From NCBI RefSeq assembly GCF_001543205.1, contig NZ_CP014162.1, positions 1,426,001-1,490,000 on the forward strand: 64,000 nucleotides of DNA. The letters are read 5' to 3'. Numbering within the stretch: position 1 is the stretch's first letter; each line of letters starts with the position of its first letter. The notes below the pieces were generated by a model, which was not told the origin of the DNA, searched no databases, and saw only the letters and a list, made by a program, of their open reading frames with translations. Of this stretch, positions 32,033 through 43,975 are shown piece after piece. The position numbers were made by a program, and so were the translations under genes. The stretch is from Aerococcus urinaeequi (GTDB lineage: Bacteria > Bacillota > Bacilli > Lactobacillales > Aerococcaceae).

Positions 32033-32243
32033 TGAATTACTACCTACCAGCTAAGGAGATAAACTTTGGCAGCATTAAAGCGATTTACCAACACCAATTT
32101 AAAGAAAAATACCTTAACCATTTAGGGTCTGGTGAATGATGATAGTATGGAATCGCCAATTTTTTAGAGACCTTATCACCTGTCAATAAGCGGGCTATGA
32201 TCACTTTTGTATGCCACCGAGCATTTAATTTCCGCAAAAAGGA
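32033..32243. other. Gene-free stretch after the aminotransferase
   Basis: About 210 bases. An AAGGAG site near 32054 precedes a short broken frame with stops, unrecognised; no terminator was clearly found. Confidence 0.35.
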
Positions 32244-32295
32244 TTGCCTTTTCCAAAAGACCGTGATAAACTAAAAGTATAGTTAAGCGCTTACA
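32244..32295 (+). promoter_or_regulatory. Promoter and cre-like site of the bglP operon
   Basis: TTGCCT 32244-32249, 17 bases, extended -10 TGATAAACT (TAAACT at 32267-32272). GTTAAGCGCTTACA at 32282-32295 is a near-palindromic cre-like site (12 of 14) at the start of the transcript. Confidence 0.6.
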
Positions 32296-32319
32296 TAAAA
32301 ATAACATACATTCCACTAC

Positions 32320-32351
32320 GGATTGTTACTGGTCAGCAGGCAAAACCTAAA
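32320..32351 (+). promoter_or_regulatory. RAT, ribonucleic antiterminator for a BglG-type protein
   Basis: The 32-base element begins GGATTGTTACTGG and ends CAGGCAAAACCTAAA, a clear match to LicT/BglG RAT sequences, with the two asymmetric internal loops preserved. It overlaps the first arm of the terminator that follows. Confidence 0.92.
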
Positions 32352-32415
32352 TGGAAACATAGTAGAGAGGGAGACTCTTTCTTTTTGGCTATGTTTTTGT
32401 TTGGGTTTTTTTATA
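32345..32415 (+). terminator. RAT-controlled leader terminator before bglP
   Basis: AACCTAAA 32345-32352 and GGAAACATAG about 32354-32363 pair with CTATGTTTTT and TTTGGGTT (about 32388-32408), ending in a T-run. The mutually exclusive overlap with the RAT is the standard antitermination switch. Confidence 0.85.
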
Positions 32416-32453
32416 CGAAAAAAGCTATAAAAGAAAGAAAAGAGGGTTTAGAA

Positions 32454-34439
32454 ATGGCAATAAAAGATTACAAAGCTCTTGCAAACGATATTGTAAAAAA
32501 TGTCGGTGGCGAAGAGAATGTCGATGGGTTACGGCATTGTGTAACCCGGTTACGGTTCAATTTAAAGGATGAATCAAAGGCTAATACGGATACCATCAAA
32601 GGTTTAGATGGGGTCGTAACAGTCATGAAAGCATCCGGCCAATACCAAGTAGTCATTGGGAATGAAGTAGCAGATGTTTATGAAGCTATCGTTGATACCA
32701 CTAAGCTTGGTGGAGACGAAGCGAGTGGAAGCAGTAACAATGCACCTGAAGACGATGACCGTAAACTTGCGGACAAAGCCATCGACTTCATCTCGGGTGT
32801 ATTCCAACCCTTCTTGATGCCTCTTGCAGCAACAGGGATGATCAAGGGTATCGTGGCTATTTTAGGAACATTTGGCTTAAACGCTACCAACAGTGGTTTA
32901 TATTTACTGCTTCAAGTAGCTGGGGACGGGTTCTTCCAGTATCTACCAGTTATGGTTGCCTTAACGACGGCTAGAAAATTGAAGATGAATGTATTTACGG
33001 CATTAGCCATCGCAGTAGCTTTCCTCCATCCGGCCCTATCAACTTCAATGACCAACGACGTTTTATACACCTTATTTGAAGGGACACCCTTTGCTTCAGA
33101 TATTTATTCAACGGTCTTTGGCCTACCGGTTATCTTACCGTCAAATGGTTACTTCTCAGCAATCATTCCAATCATTGTTGCGGTATGGTTAGGGTCTCGT
33201 CTTGAAAAATGGTTCAAGCAACGCATTCCTTCTACAGTGAATTCATTCCTAACACCATTCTTTACGATTATCATCGCTGTACCAATCGCCTTGATGGTTG
33301 TTGGACCAGTTGCCACATGGGCAGCCAGCCTAATCGGCGTATTCTTCACTTGGTTACAAGGGGTATCACCATTAGTCTTCGGTGCTTTACTAGCCGCTTC
33401 TTGGCAGTTATTAGTGATCTTCGGGTTACACTGGGGTATCATCCCAATTACCTACTTACTATTAGCTGAAACGGGTTTAAACCCACTTGGGCCACTAATG
33501 CAAATTTCAACATTCGGTATCCTTGGGGTTCTATTAGCTATGTTAATTAAGGGTAATGAGAAGAAACTCAGAGATATCGCCATTCCTGGTGCGATTTCGA
33601 CCTTATTCGGGGTGACTGAGCCAGTTATCTATGGGATTATGATTCCACTGAGACGTCCATTCATCTATGCCATTATCGCCAACATCTTTGCCGGTGCTTA
33701 TGCAGGTGCCATGGATACCTTGGCTTACCGTACTGGTGGTTTAGGCATTTTCAGTTTAATGAACATGATCGACAACGAAGGGAACTTAGGGGCTAACTTC
33801 TGGAACGTGGCCATTTCTTATGCCATCGCCGTCGCCATTGGTTTTATCCTACAAATGGTTTTCCCAGTGAATCGTTTGGAAGAAGAGTTACCAGCCGAAG
33901 CATTAGCAGCAGGTGACGCTTCGGGAAATGAACCATCAGCATCTCAAGCTGTGGTTTCTGACGCTGAAATGGCAGCTTCTGCCAAGGAAGAAATTATCGC
34001 TAGCCCCTTAGTGGGTGACATTTTGCCATTAAGTGCGGTCGCTGACGAAGTATTCGCCAGTGGTGCTTTAGGCAAAGGGGTTGCTATTCAACCAAGCGAG
34101 GGGAAAGTCCTAGCACCAGCCAATGGAACAGTTTCTGTACTATTTCCAACGGGACACGCAGTCGGGATTACGACGGATACTGGGGTTGAATTGTTGATTC
34201 ATATTGGCTTGGATACGGTGAATCTTGATGGTCGCGGTTATACAAGTCATGTGGAAAAAGGGCAAAAAGTTTCAGCTGGGGATTTACTGGTCGAGTTTGA
34301 TATCGCTACCATCAATGAAGCTGGTTATGATACCATTACTCCTGTAATAGTGACCAATACGGATAACTTTACGGATGTATTAACTACGAATGAGCCGGTT
34401 GTCGCTCGAAATGATTATTTATTTACTATTGTTAAGTAA
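32454..34439 (+). CDS. bglP: Beta-glucoside PTS enzyme IIBCA
   Basis: Imports and phosphorylates beta-glucosides. 661 residues with domain order IIB (about 1-85, phosphocysteine Cys29 in RHCVTRLRF), IIC (about 105-480, membrane), and IIA (about 520-661, active His583 in LLIHIGLDTV). The ATG at 32454 follows AGAGGG; an in-frame ATG at 32385 lies inside the leader terminator and cannot be the start. RAT/terminator and a cre-like site control it. This IIBCA layout is the same as in BglP/BglF, which also phosphorylate their cognate antiterminator. It is followed 18 bases later by a GH1 gene. Confidence 0.95.
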   Translation: MAIKDYKALANDIVKNVGGEENVDGLRHCVTRLRFNLKDESKANTDTIKGLDGVVTVMKASGQYQVVIGNEVADVYEAIVDTTKLGGDEASGSSNNAPEDDDRKLADKAIDFISGVFQPFLMPLAATGMIKGIVAILGTFGLNATNSGLYLLLQVAGDGFFQYLPVMVALTTARKLKMNVFTALAIAVAFLHPALSTSMTNDVLYTLFEGTPFASDIYSTVFGLPVILPSNGYFSAIIPIIVAVWLGSRLEKWFKQRIPSTVNSFLTPFFTIIIAVPIALMVVGPVATWAASLIGVFFTWLQGVSPLVFGALLAASWQLLVIFGLHWGIIPITYLLLAETGLNPLGPLMQISTFGILGVLLAMLIKGNEKKLRDIAIPGAISTLFGVTEPVIYGIMIPLRRPFIYAIIANIFAGAYAGAMDTLAYRTGGLGIFSLMNMIDNEGNLGANFWNVAISYAIAVAIGFILQMVFPVNRLEEELPAEALAAGDASGNEPSASQAVVSDAEMAASAKEEIIASPLVGDILPLSAVADEVFASGALGKGVAIQPSEGKVLAPANGTVSVLFPTGHAVGITTDTGVELLIHIGLDTVNLDGRGYTSHVEKGQKVSAGDLLVEFDIATINEAGYDTITPVIVTNTDNFTDVLTTNEPVVARNDYLFTIVK

Positions 34440-35897
<1,458 letters not shown>

Positions 35898-35920
35898 TTA
35901 TCCAAGTTATATTTGAATTT

Positions 35921-35956
35921 CCAAGCCACTCTTTCTATTTAAAGGTGGCTTTTTTA
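35921..35956 (+). terminator. Terminator of the bglP operon
   Basis: AAGCCACT and AGGTGGCTT pair, followed by T6. Confidence 0.8.
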
Positions 35957-36034
35957 TTTTAGAAAATAAAATGGTCATAGCAAGGGACAAAAATATATAA
36001 ATCGCTCACATTAAAACTTAGTAAGATTATAAAT

Positions 36035-36189
36035 AAGGAGGGGGCCTTTCCAGTAGAACGACACAACATCGTCATGAAACAGCTCTTGCTTTCCTCTCCA
36101 AAAGGCATCAATGTGACGGACTTGTATGACCCCTTTTATCTTGGCAAAAACCCCAACATTATTTGTACGGGCATAATCGTTTAAAGTGG
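36035..36189 (+). other. Short unrecognised frame in the gap before the third GH1 gene
   Basis: An open frame runs from about 36032 to a TAA near 36182 with the internal segment PVERHNIVMKQLLLSSPKG (ATG at 36074). An AAGGAGG sits at 36036-36042. I do not recognise it; it may be a remnant or chance. Confidence 0.2.
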
Positions 36190-36202
36190 TGATTATTTTA
36201 CA

Positions 36203-36216
36203 AGAAAGCGTTTTAA
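36203..36216 (+). promoter_or_regulatory. cre-like site before the third GH1 gene
   Basis: AGAAAGCGTTTTAA has the cre core AAAGCGTTTT; flanks are imperfect. It lies 64 bases before the start codon. Confidence 0.4.
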
Positions 36217-36228
36217 TGGTATGGTTAG

Positions 36229-37698
<1,470 letters not shown>

Positions 37699-37708
37699 TC
37701 CCTAGATT

Positions 37709-37748
37709 AAGGCTGGATAGTCGAGGAAAACGGCTATCCGGTTTTTTT
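37709..37748 (+). terminator. Terminator of the third GH1 gene
   Basis: GGCTGGATAG 37711-37720 and CTATCCGGTT 37734-37743 pair with G-U, followed by T7. Confidence 0.82.
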
Positions 37749-37948
37749 ATTTGGCTGACATTATTCAGAAAGAAATTTTTTAATTGACGTTAGTGAAAGA
37801 AATGCGGGTGTTTTCTGGGAAAGATTTTAAAAGACCGGTTTCGAGGTAAATTGGACTTTCTTTCTATTAAAGTTATATAATGCAGTCAATCGCACAAGAC
37901 TGAATTGTTAAAAACTAGTAAAGTAGGGCAATGTTTGGAGGGTAAACG

Positions 37949-38287
37949 ATGAATAAACATGATGTAAACCGTAAAGGGACTGAGGACGATCATTCATTTC
38001 GAAATGTCTATAAAATTGAAATCAGTGGCTTACATGGGAATAACTACGACGAATTAGACGACAATAATTTGAAAATCAGTATTAAAAGTATCCTATTGAA
38101 GGTTGTCGTATCCCTGCTTGTGGGTGTCATTACTTTCTTTATTTTTAAAGAAGATATGTGGTCTACAGATACCAAGGCAGCTTCCTTGGCTAGCATCTAT
38201 TTTATTGTGACAACGCTGGTTGTGAGCTATTTAGGCACAATCTTAGTGGACCTATTATTCGGTCGGAAAAAGAAAAGCAAGAAATAA
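37949..38287 (+). CDS. Small membrane protein of unknown function
   Basis: 112 residues: a hydrophilic N-terminal half, two membrane segments (about 52-70 and 78-102), and a basic tail GRKKKSKK. No family recognised. A -10 TATAAT lies at 37876-37881 and GGAGGG precedes the ATG, so it looks like a real gene. It lies 185 bases before the L,D-transpeptidase. Confidence 0.65.
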   Translation: MNKHDVNRKGTEDDHSFRNVYKIEISGLHGNNYDELDDNNLKISIKSILLKVVVSLLVGVITFFIFKEDMWSTDTKAASLASIYFIVTTLVVSYLGTILVDLLFGRKKKSKK

Positions 38288-38472
38288 GCTGACTGAGTGA
38301 TTGACTAGTTTTTTATAGTCAAAGGGGTGGCTATGTCGCCAATGAGGGGCTTGTCAATTGGGGGTGATTTTTAAAAATATGATAAATTTATTAATGTTAC
38401 AGAAATGTTACAAGAAATAAGGTACAATAGGTGAAAGCTTTAAAAGAGTCAATTGGGAAGGGAGATAATTGA

Positions 38473-39858
38473 ATGAAGAAAGTTTCGATGTGGGTATTGG
38501 GGGTAGTCTTAGCATTATTAATAGTGGGCTACGGTGTAGGTGTGTATTATTATCAATCACATTTCTTACCGGCGACGACTGTTTCTAATGTAAATGTCAG
38601 TGGGATGACAAAGTCTGACGCGGAAGCTGCAGTAGCCAAGGCCAATAATGAACGTACCATGAAAATTACAGACCAAGGTCAAGAAGTGGCTACGATGAAT
38701 TTACAAGAAGCCGGCTTTCAACCAGCAGAAAATGACTCGTTTGATACGCTGCTAAAACAACAAACGACTTTCACATGGCCAGTAGAATTTGTTAGCAATG
38801 CTTTAAAATCAGTAGATGCTAATGAGAATAATGAATGGACAGTTGATCGTGATACCTTTAAGGCATATTTTAATCAATTAAATATTGAGCAAGAAGAGAG
38901 AAAACCGTCAACTAATGCGCAAGTCGTGATTAATGATGATACTAAGGCTGTGGAAGTAGTTCCTGAAACTCAAGGAACGGAGGTTTCAGCAGATTCGTTA
39001 GCGGATGCTATCTTATCAAAAGTTAAATCGGGCGCAAGTGAATTGGCCTTATCTGATGCCTATGTGAAGCCATCAGTGACAAGCGATGATGAAGCTATTC
39101 AAACGACGAAAGCTAAATTGGAAAATATTTTATCAGCGACAATTGGATTACAAATTGAAGATGAAGTGGTGAATATTCCAAGTGAAACGCTGGCTGCATG
39201 GGTAAGTACGAATGATCAAGGAGAAGTTCAAGTAGATGAAGAGGCAATTGATCAATACTTGTATGAATGGAACGTTGAAAATGCTGGTTTAAATCAAGAC
39301 CATCAATTCCAATCTACTGAATCAGGTGAAGTTACGGTGACATCTGGTATTTATGGTTGGTATATTGAGCGTGAAATGACTACACAATTGGTTTCTGAAG
39401 CTGTTCTTTCTGGTGAAGATACAGTCGTTGAACCAAATATTTGGGGTGGCGGCTATAATCAAGATGATTTCTTCGGTACATCTTATATTGAAGTAGATTT
39501 AAGTAAACAAAAGATGTTTGTTTATATTGATGGTGAACAAAAAATTGCTACTGATATCGTAAGTGGGAATACAGGTACTGACACGGTGCCAGGCGCTTAT
39601 GAAATCTGGAACATGGAAAATCCATCTGTTTTAAAAGGGTACAATCCAAGAACGCAAAAAGATTATGCACAACCAGTAGATTATTGGATGGCCTTTGACT
39701 TTACGGGACAAGGAATCCATGACGCCGACTGGCAATCAAACTTTGGTGGAGATGCTTACCAACAAAATGGTTCTCTAGGTTGTATTAATACACCGCCAAC
39801 AACAATGGCAGAAGTTTACGAATTAGCTTATATTGGCTTACCAGTTATCGTATTTTAA
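38473..39858 (+). CDS. L,D-transpeptidase with peptidoglycan-binding region
   Basis: 461 residues with an uncleaved N-terminal membrane anchor (about 6-26). Residues about 40-330 form the repeated peptidoglycan-binding region (PF12229-like), and about 335-461 form the YkuD catalytic domain. The active cysteine is Cys437 in the variant motif SLGCIN (usual SHGCIN), with His416 in GIHDADW. It would form 3-3 cross-links in peptidoglycan or attach proteins outside the cell. The Leu in place of the usual His of the motif is a moderate deviation. A terminator follows. Confidence 0.92.
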   Translation: MKKVSMWVLGVVLALLIVGYGVGVYYYQSHFLPATTVSNVNVSGMTKSDAEAAVAKANNERTMKITDQGQEVATMNLQEAGFQPAENDSFDTLLKQQTTFTWPVEFVSNALKSVDANENNEWTVDRDTFKAYFNQLNIEQEERKPSTNAQVVINDDTKAVEVVPETQGTEVSADSLADAILSKVKSGASELALSDAYVKPSVTSDDEAIQTTKAKLENILSATIGLQIEDEVVNIPSETLAAWVSTNDQGEVQVDEEAIDQYLYEWNVENAGLNQDHQFQSTESGEVTVTSGIYGWYIEREMTTQLVSEAVLSGEDTVVEPNIWGGGYNQDDFFGTSYIEVDLSKQKMFVYIDGEQKIATDIVSGNTGTDTVPGAYEIWNMENPSVLKGYNPRTQKDYAQPVDYWMAFDFTGQGIHDADWQSNFGGDAYQQNGSLGCINTPPTTMAEVYELAYIGLPVIVF

Positions 39859-39880
39859 AAAGAATAGCCTATAAACTACT

Positions 39881-39912
39881 AAGGTCGAGAAATTATTTTC
39901 TCGACCTTTTTT
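39881..39912 (+). terminator. Terminator of the L,D-transpeptidase
   Basis: AAGGTCGAGAAA with TTTCTCGACCTT, short loop, then T6. Confidence 0.88.
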
Positions 39913-39971
39913 CTATCTGTATAAATAGTTATATAACAGAATGCCCACAAAAGTATAACAGTAAAATGTGC

Positions 39972-40000
39972 TAGACAGCAATAAAAAATGCTGGTAATAT
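39972..40000 (+). promoter_or_regulatory. Promoter of the metNPQ operon
   Basis: TAGACA 39972-39977, 17 bases, TAATAT 39995-40000 with an extended TG at 39992-39993. The leader to the ATG at 40034 is too short for a T-box. Confidence 0.55.
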
Positions 40001-40033
40001 GAAACACAAGATGTAGAAGAAGGTGAAAGATAC

Positions 40034-40780
40034 ATGATTGAATTTAAGCAAGTAGCGAAAGAATTTATGAATAGTGGTAACCGCATACAAGCGCTCGACC
40101 AAGTGACACTAACCATTCAAGATCAAGAAATATTTGGTTTGGTTGGCGAGAGTGGTGCGGGTAAGTCAACTTTGCTACGATTCATTAATGCTTTAGAAAG
40201 ACCCACTTCGGGGCAGGTAGTTGTAGACGATGTCTCGGTGAATGAATTATCTGCTAAAGAACTACGGACCTTTCGAAAAGATATCAGCATGGTCTTTCAA
40301 CAATTCAATCTTCTCAATAACAAAACAGTGGCTGAGAATGTGGCTTTACCCTTGAGTCTACATAAATATGATAATCCCTTAACGGTAGATGAAGTGCTAG
40401 GGTTTGTGGGTTTGGCAGATAAGGGTAACCATTATCCAAGTCAATTGTCAGGTGGGCAGAAGCAACGAGTTGGTATTGCTCGAGCTTTAATAACACGTCC
40501 TAAATTCTTATTAGCTGACGAGCCTACATCGGCTTTAGATACGCGAACTACGGGTGAAATTGTTAAGGTTTTAAAGGCAGCTTATGATGCTTATCCTATG
40601 ACCATGATTGTGGTGACACATGAGTTAGAAGTGATTAAGGCATTGTGTCAAAGAGCAGCTATATTAGAAAATGGACAAGTCAGTCAAGTGCTAGCAGTTC
40701 AATCAGATATACAAGCTGTTTCTGACAATAGCCAATCTTACGCTCAACAGGTCTTGGAGGTGCTAGCAGGTCATGAATAA
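40034..40780 (+). CDS. metN: Methionine ABC transporter ATPase, short form
   Basis: ABC ATPase of 248 residues. Walker A GESGAGKST at 38-46, signature [15 protein letters not shown], Walker B and D-loop [11 protein letters not shown]. The following permease and MetQ lipoprotein identify it as MetN. Classical MetN is near 340 residues and ends in a NIL domain that binds methionine and shuts the transporter; here the ATPase core is followed by only a short tail, so there is no room for the NIL domain. It overlaps the permease gene by eight bases, indicating coupling. Confidence 0.9.
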   Translation: MIEFKQVAKEFMNSGNRIQALDQVTLTIQDQEIFGLVGESGAGKSTLLRFINALERPTSGQVVVDDVSVNELSAKELRTFRKDISMVFQQFNLLNNKTVAENVALPLSLHKYDNPLTVDEVLGFVGLADKGNHYPSQLSGGQKQRVGIARALITRPKFLLADEPTSALDTRTTGEIVKVLKAAYDAYPMTMIVVTHELEVIKALCQRAAILENGQVSQVLAVQSDIQAVSDNSQSYAQQVLEVLAGHE

Positions 40781-41456
40781 CTTACAAGTTTATTGGGAAC
40801 GGTTGCTTGATTTTATGCCTGATATCATTGAAAGTCTTGGCGAGACAGGTATTATGATGGGATTCGCTATGATAGCGGCGATTATTTTAGGTTTGCCTTT
40901 AGGTACCTTTTTATTTTTAACTAATGAGGGTAATCCACGAGCAAATAAAGTTGTCTATCAGATTTTGTCCTTCATCGTTAATATTATCCGGTCATTTCCC
41001 TTCTTACTTTTGGTGGTATCTATGCAACCATTAATTCGAGCGACTTATGGTCGTGCGACAGGGGACCCAGTAGCTGCATCATTTCCGATGATGGTGATTG
41101 CCATCGCGCTCTATGCCCGATTTGTTGAGCAGTCTTTAATGGATGTAGACCGGGGCGTCTTGGAAACAGCGGATGCTTTAGGGGCTAATACTTGGCAATT
41201 GGTAACCAAATTCTTATTCGTGGAAGCCAAGTCATCCTTGATTATTGGCTATACAACGGCTTTTGTGTCTTTCATTTCCTACTCAACGATTATGGGGGTT
41301 GTCGGCGGAGGGGGTATAGGTGACTTCGCCATTCGCTATGGCTACCAGCGTTATGAAACCGACATGATGTACACGGCTATCGTTTTGATTATTGTGATCG
41401 TACAAGTTTGTCAGTGGTTAGGACTTAAACTAGCTAAGAAAGTCGACCACCGTTAA
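40773..41456 (+). CDS. metP: Methionine ABC transporter permease
   Basis: 227 residues with about five membrane helices and the EAA loop ETADALGANTWQLVTKFL that contacts the ATPase. The MetI/MetP family has this size. Overlaps metN by eight bases. Confidence 0.92.
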   Translation: MNNLQVYWERLLDFMPDIIESLGETGIMMGFAMIAAIILGLPLGTFLFLTNEGNPRANKVVYQILSFIVNIIRSFPFLLLVVSMQPLIRATYGRATGDPVAASFPMMVIAIALYARFVEQSLMDVDRGVLETADALGANTWQLVTKFLFVEAKSSLIIGYTTAFVSFISYSTIMGVVGGGGIGDFAIRYGYQRYETDMMYTAIVLIIVIVQVCQWLGLKLAKKVDHR

Positions 41457-41567
41457 GTTAGTGGTTGTTGAGGCACCATTCATTGGAAAATAGTTTTATT
41501 TTCCTTAAGTTAGCGCCAGCTTAAAATATGGTAATCTTTTTTACAAAAAAATTTGGAGGTAAGGTTT

Positions 41568-42419
41568 ATGAAGAAAGGTTTATTGTTTACAGGGGTATTT
41601 TCAGCAGGTTTGTTGCTTGCGGCATGTGGGAACGGGAGTGAAAGCGCTGAGTCAACGGCGACTGAATCAGCAGCTTCAAGTGAAGATACAGTAATCAAAG
41701 TGGCGTCTCATACGACACCAATGACTGATATCGTGGAATTAGCTGCTGAAGTGGTGGAAGAACCCTACACAATTGAATTGGTAGAAGTGTCCGATAATAT
41801 TCAATACAACGAAGCGGTTTTAAATGATGAAGCGGATGCATCTTTTGCCCAACATGAACCATTTATGGAAGTTTTTAATGAAGAACGTAACGGTGACTTA
41901 GTAGCTATTCAACCGATTTACAATGCTGTCGTTGGTTTCTATGCACCAGCATATGAAAGTATTGAGGATATTGAAGATGGCGCAGAAGTGGCTATTCCAA
42001 GTGATATGACCAATGAAGCGCGTGCTTTACATATTTTAGACGCTCAAGGTTTGATTGACGTACCGGATGAAACTTTTGTAACAGTTGATGATATTACGGA
42101 AAATGACAAAAACCTAAACTTTACCCATGTCGACTTGTTGAATTTAAATGCTTCGTATCAAGATGGTGTGGACTTAGTCTTTAACTACCCAACTTATATT
42201 TCAGAAATTGGTTTAACACCAGAAGAGGCGTTATTCCTTGAAGAAGACGATTCTAACCGTTTCGCCTTACAAATCGTAACTCGTGAAGGCAATGCAGATT
42301 TAGAAAAAATACAAGCATTGAAAGCAGCCTTTACCTCACAAGAAGTCTATGACTATTTAGAAGAACTAGCTGCAAGTGGTCACTTAGAACCAGCCTTCGA
42401 AAATCCTTCAGAACAATAA
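41568..42419 (+). CDS. metQ: Methionine-binding lipoprotein MetQ
   Basis: 283 residues. Signal peptide with lipobox LLLAAC, then a Ser/Glu/Ala-rich linker and the NlpA/MetQ fold (VKVASHTTPM, VAIPSDMTNEARAL). The ATG at 41568 is used because TTGGAGG lies just upstream; the in-frame TTG at 41553 is part of that site. It completes metNPQ after a 111-base gap. Confidence 0.92.
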   Translation: MKKGLLFTGVFSAGLLLAACGNGSESAESTATESAASSEDTVIKVASHTTPMTDIVELAAEVVEEPYTIELVEVSDNIQYNEAVLNDEADASFAQHEPFMEVFNEERNGDLVAIQPIYNAVVGFYAPAYESIEDIEDGAEVAIPSDMTNEARALHILDAQGLIDVPDETFVTVDDITENDKNLNFTHVDLLNLNASYQDGVDLVFNYPTYISEIGLTPEEALFLEEDDSNRFALQIVTREGNADLEKIQALKAAFTSQEVYDYLEELAASGHLEPAFENPSEQ

Positions 42420-42627
42420 TTTGAACCAGTAATTAAGTAAGATTTCGGCTTATACTTTATCTATCATTGCCTTAAAAAGCAGTGGGCATGCTAGGTAAGC
42501 TCCGTCTGAAACTCTTTCTAGTAGAGATTAATAGGCTAACTTAATAAGTAAAAGCTATTAATGGCACGTTACTTATTATTGTTCAAGGCATTCTTCAATT
42601 ATGAGAAACAAATATTTTGTAACATAG

Positions 42628-42658
42628 GCGTGATCATCAATTGGTCATGTCTTTTTTT
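42628..42658 (+). terminator. First hairpin terminator in the 42.4-43.1 kb gap
   Basis: GGCGTGATCA 42628-42637 and TGGTCATGTC 42642-42651 pair (three G-U), followed by T7. It probably ends metNPQ. Confidence 0.78.
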
Positions 42659-42795
42659 AGGTCATTTTTGATAGGTGCTTACTATTGATCGCTTATTCAG
42701 GTCAAATGATAACCGGAAAAGTTTATCAAGTTTTTTGTCAAAAGTCTGACAAATACTGATATTAGGGTGTTTTTTAATGAATATGATTTGCTTAA

Positions 42796-42839
42796 AAGGC
42801 ACATAAAATACAATAATTGTGTTTTATGTACCTTTTTTT
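42796..42839 (+). terminator. Second hairpin terminator in the gap
   Basis: ACATAAAATACA and TGTGTTTTATGT pair around a small loop, followed by CCT7. No coding gene lies between it and the first terminator. Confidence 0.75.
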
Positions 42840-42923
42840 GATCGCTATTTTTGCCACTTCTATATCAGTGATGATAGCGGTTAACGATTAAAAGAAGATG
42901 ATAATTAGATGAAAACCTAAGAG

Positions 42924-42947
42924 GGATAAAGGGTTTTGTCCTTTTTT
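42924..42947 (+). terminator. Third hairpin terminator in the gap
   Basis: GGATAAA 42924-42930 and TTTGTCC 42935-42941 form a compact stem with loop GGGT, followed by T6. Confidence 0.65.
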
Positions 42948-43069
42948 CAAAAAAAGGCGATCAGACGAAAGTGAATTCATTGATTGTTTTTCCTAGGCAG
43001 TAATATTGATGTAGATGCATGAGATTTGTTAAATTTACTGCAAGCAAAAGTTGCAAATCTTTTTTATAA

Positions 43070-43350
43070 CCAATTGCTTTGATGAGTAGAGTAATTATGC
43101 AGGTAATCCACAGCGAGTCTGAATTTGGTGAAATCAGATGTTTACCGGTAATGAAAATGAGCTCTGAGCATCTAGTCAGTGAAAGCTGGTTAGACGGGTG
43201 GGACCGTTATTTCTTTCAGTATGTAAGGTATTTACTGGATAAGAGATTGCTCGCGAGGGCAATTTGAATAAGGGTGGCACCGCGATTGTTAACCAATCGC
43301 CCCTTCCTAATAGACAAGGTTGTTTATTAGGGAGGGGTTTTTATTTTTCA
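43070..43350 (+). promoter_or_regulatory. T-box riboswitch, AUG specifier (methionine), before Tcy-like operon
   Basis: Stem I marks: AGTA at 43083-43086 and GGTG near 43127. The specifier ATG is at 43157-43159 in GAAAATGAGC. The T-box AGGGTGGCACCGCG is at 43271-43284. Terminator arms 43300-43312 and 43325-43337 (CCCCTTCCTAATA type) are followed by a T-rich tail. A promoter must lie upstream, but I could not choose one with confidence. Confidence 0.92.
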
Positions 43351-43408
43351 AAAAATGTCTAGACGTATGAAATCAGTGAAAGCAATCACCAAAGAAAGAG
43401 GTAAGAAT

Positions 43409-43975
43409 ATGACAAAAGTAACTTTAATTGTAGGCGCAAATTCATTATCTTCACGACTGAATGGTTTGGTGGCCTATGCCCAGCAGGTGTTATTCGAATA
43501 TAAGATTCAAACGCAGGTGATTCAGGTCCATATGTTACCAGCTGAAGCTTTGATGACGGCGGACTATACGGATAAGACGATTCAAGCGGTCAACCAACAG
43601 GTATTGAATTCAGATGGGGTTTTGGTATTTACGCCAATCTTTCAAGGAAGCTACTCAGGGATTTTAAAGGCATATCTTGATGTATTGCCGCCAAAGGCGC
43701 TGCAGGACAAGGTGGTTTATGGCTTGGGATTAGGTGGGTCGAAACACCACTTGTTGGCCTTACAATATGCTTTGGAGCCTGTCTTGAAGGAACTGGGTAC
43801 AGAAGAATTGTTACAGTCAACCTTTGCAACGCAAGACCAAGTAGTGAAAGATGGTAGAGATTTTATTATCGAAGACAGTGTAACCAATCGAATAGATGAA
43901 CAACTTTATAGATTTACCAGCCGTATCGGCCATGAGGTTATTAAGGAGGAAGCAAGATGGGAAAAGATCGTATAA
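43409..43975 (+). CDS. NADPH-dependent FMN reductase family protein (SsuE-like)
   Basis: 188-residue flavodoxin-like protein. The FMN-phosphate loop GANSLSSRLNG, and the TPIFQGSYSGILKAYLDVLP and YGLGLGGSKHHLLAL segments fit the SsuE/FMN reductase family that supplies reduced flavin to sulfonate or thioether monooxygenases. No such monooxygenase is next to it, so its partner is elsewhere or another electron acceptor is used. The ATG at 43409 follows AGAGGTAAG; the ATG at 43355 sits against the T-box terminator and has no such site. First gene of the operon. Confidence 0.85.
   Translation: MTKVTLIVGANSLSSRLNGLVAYAQQVLFEYKIQTQVIQVHMLPAEALMTADYTDKTIQAVNQQVLNSDGVLVFTPIFQGSYSGILKAYLDVLPPKALQDKVVYGLGLGGSKHHLLALQYALEPVLKELGTEELLQSTFATQDQVVKDGRDFIIEDSVTNRIDEQLYRFTSRIGHEVIKEEARWEKIV

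Larger units (their letters stand above)
42420..43060. other. Gene-free gap with three successive terminator hairpins
   Basis: The 640 bases between metQ and the third T-box hold no convincing ORF. They carry the three terminator-like hairpins listed separately. One or two small untranslated RNAs between them are possible. Confidence 0.45.

Noticed and set aside
32385-32453. Longer N-terminus of BglP
   Set aside because: This segment lies inside the RAT-controlled leader terminator, and the family begins at the ATG at 32454.
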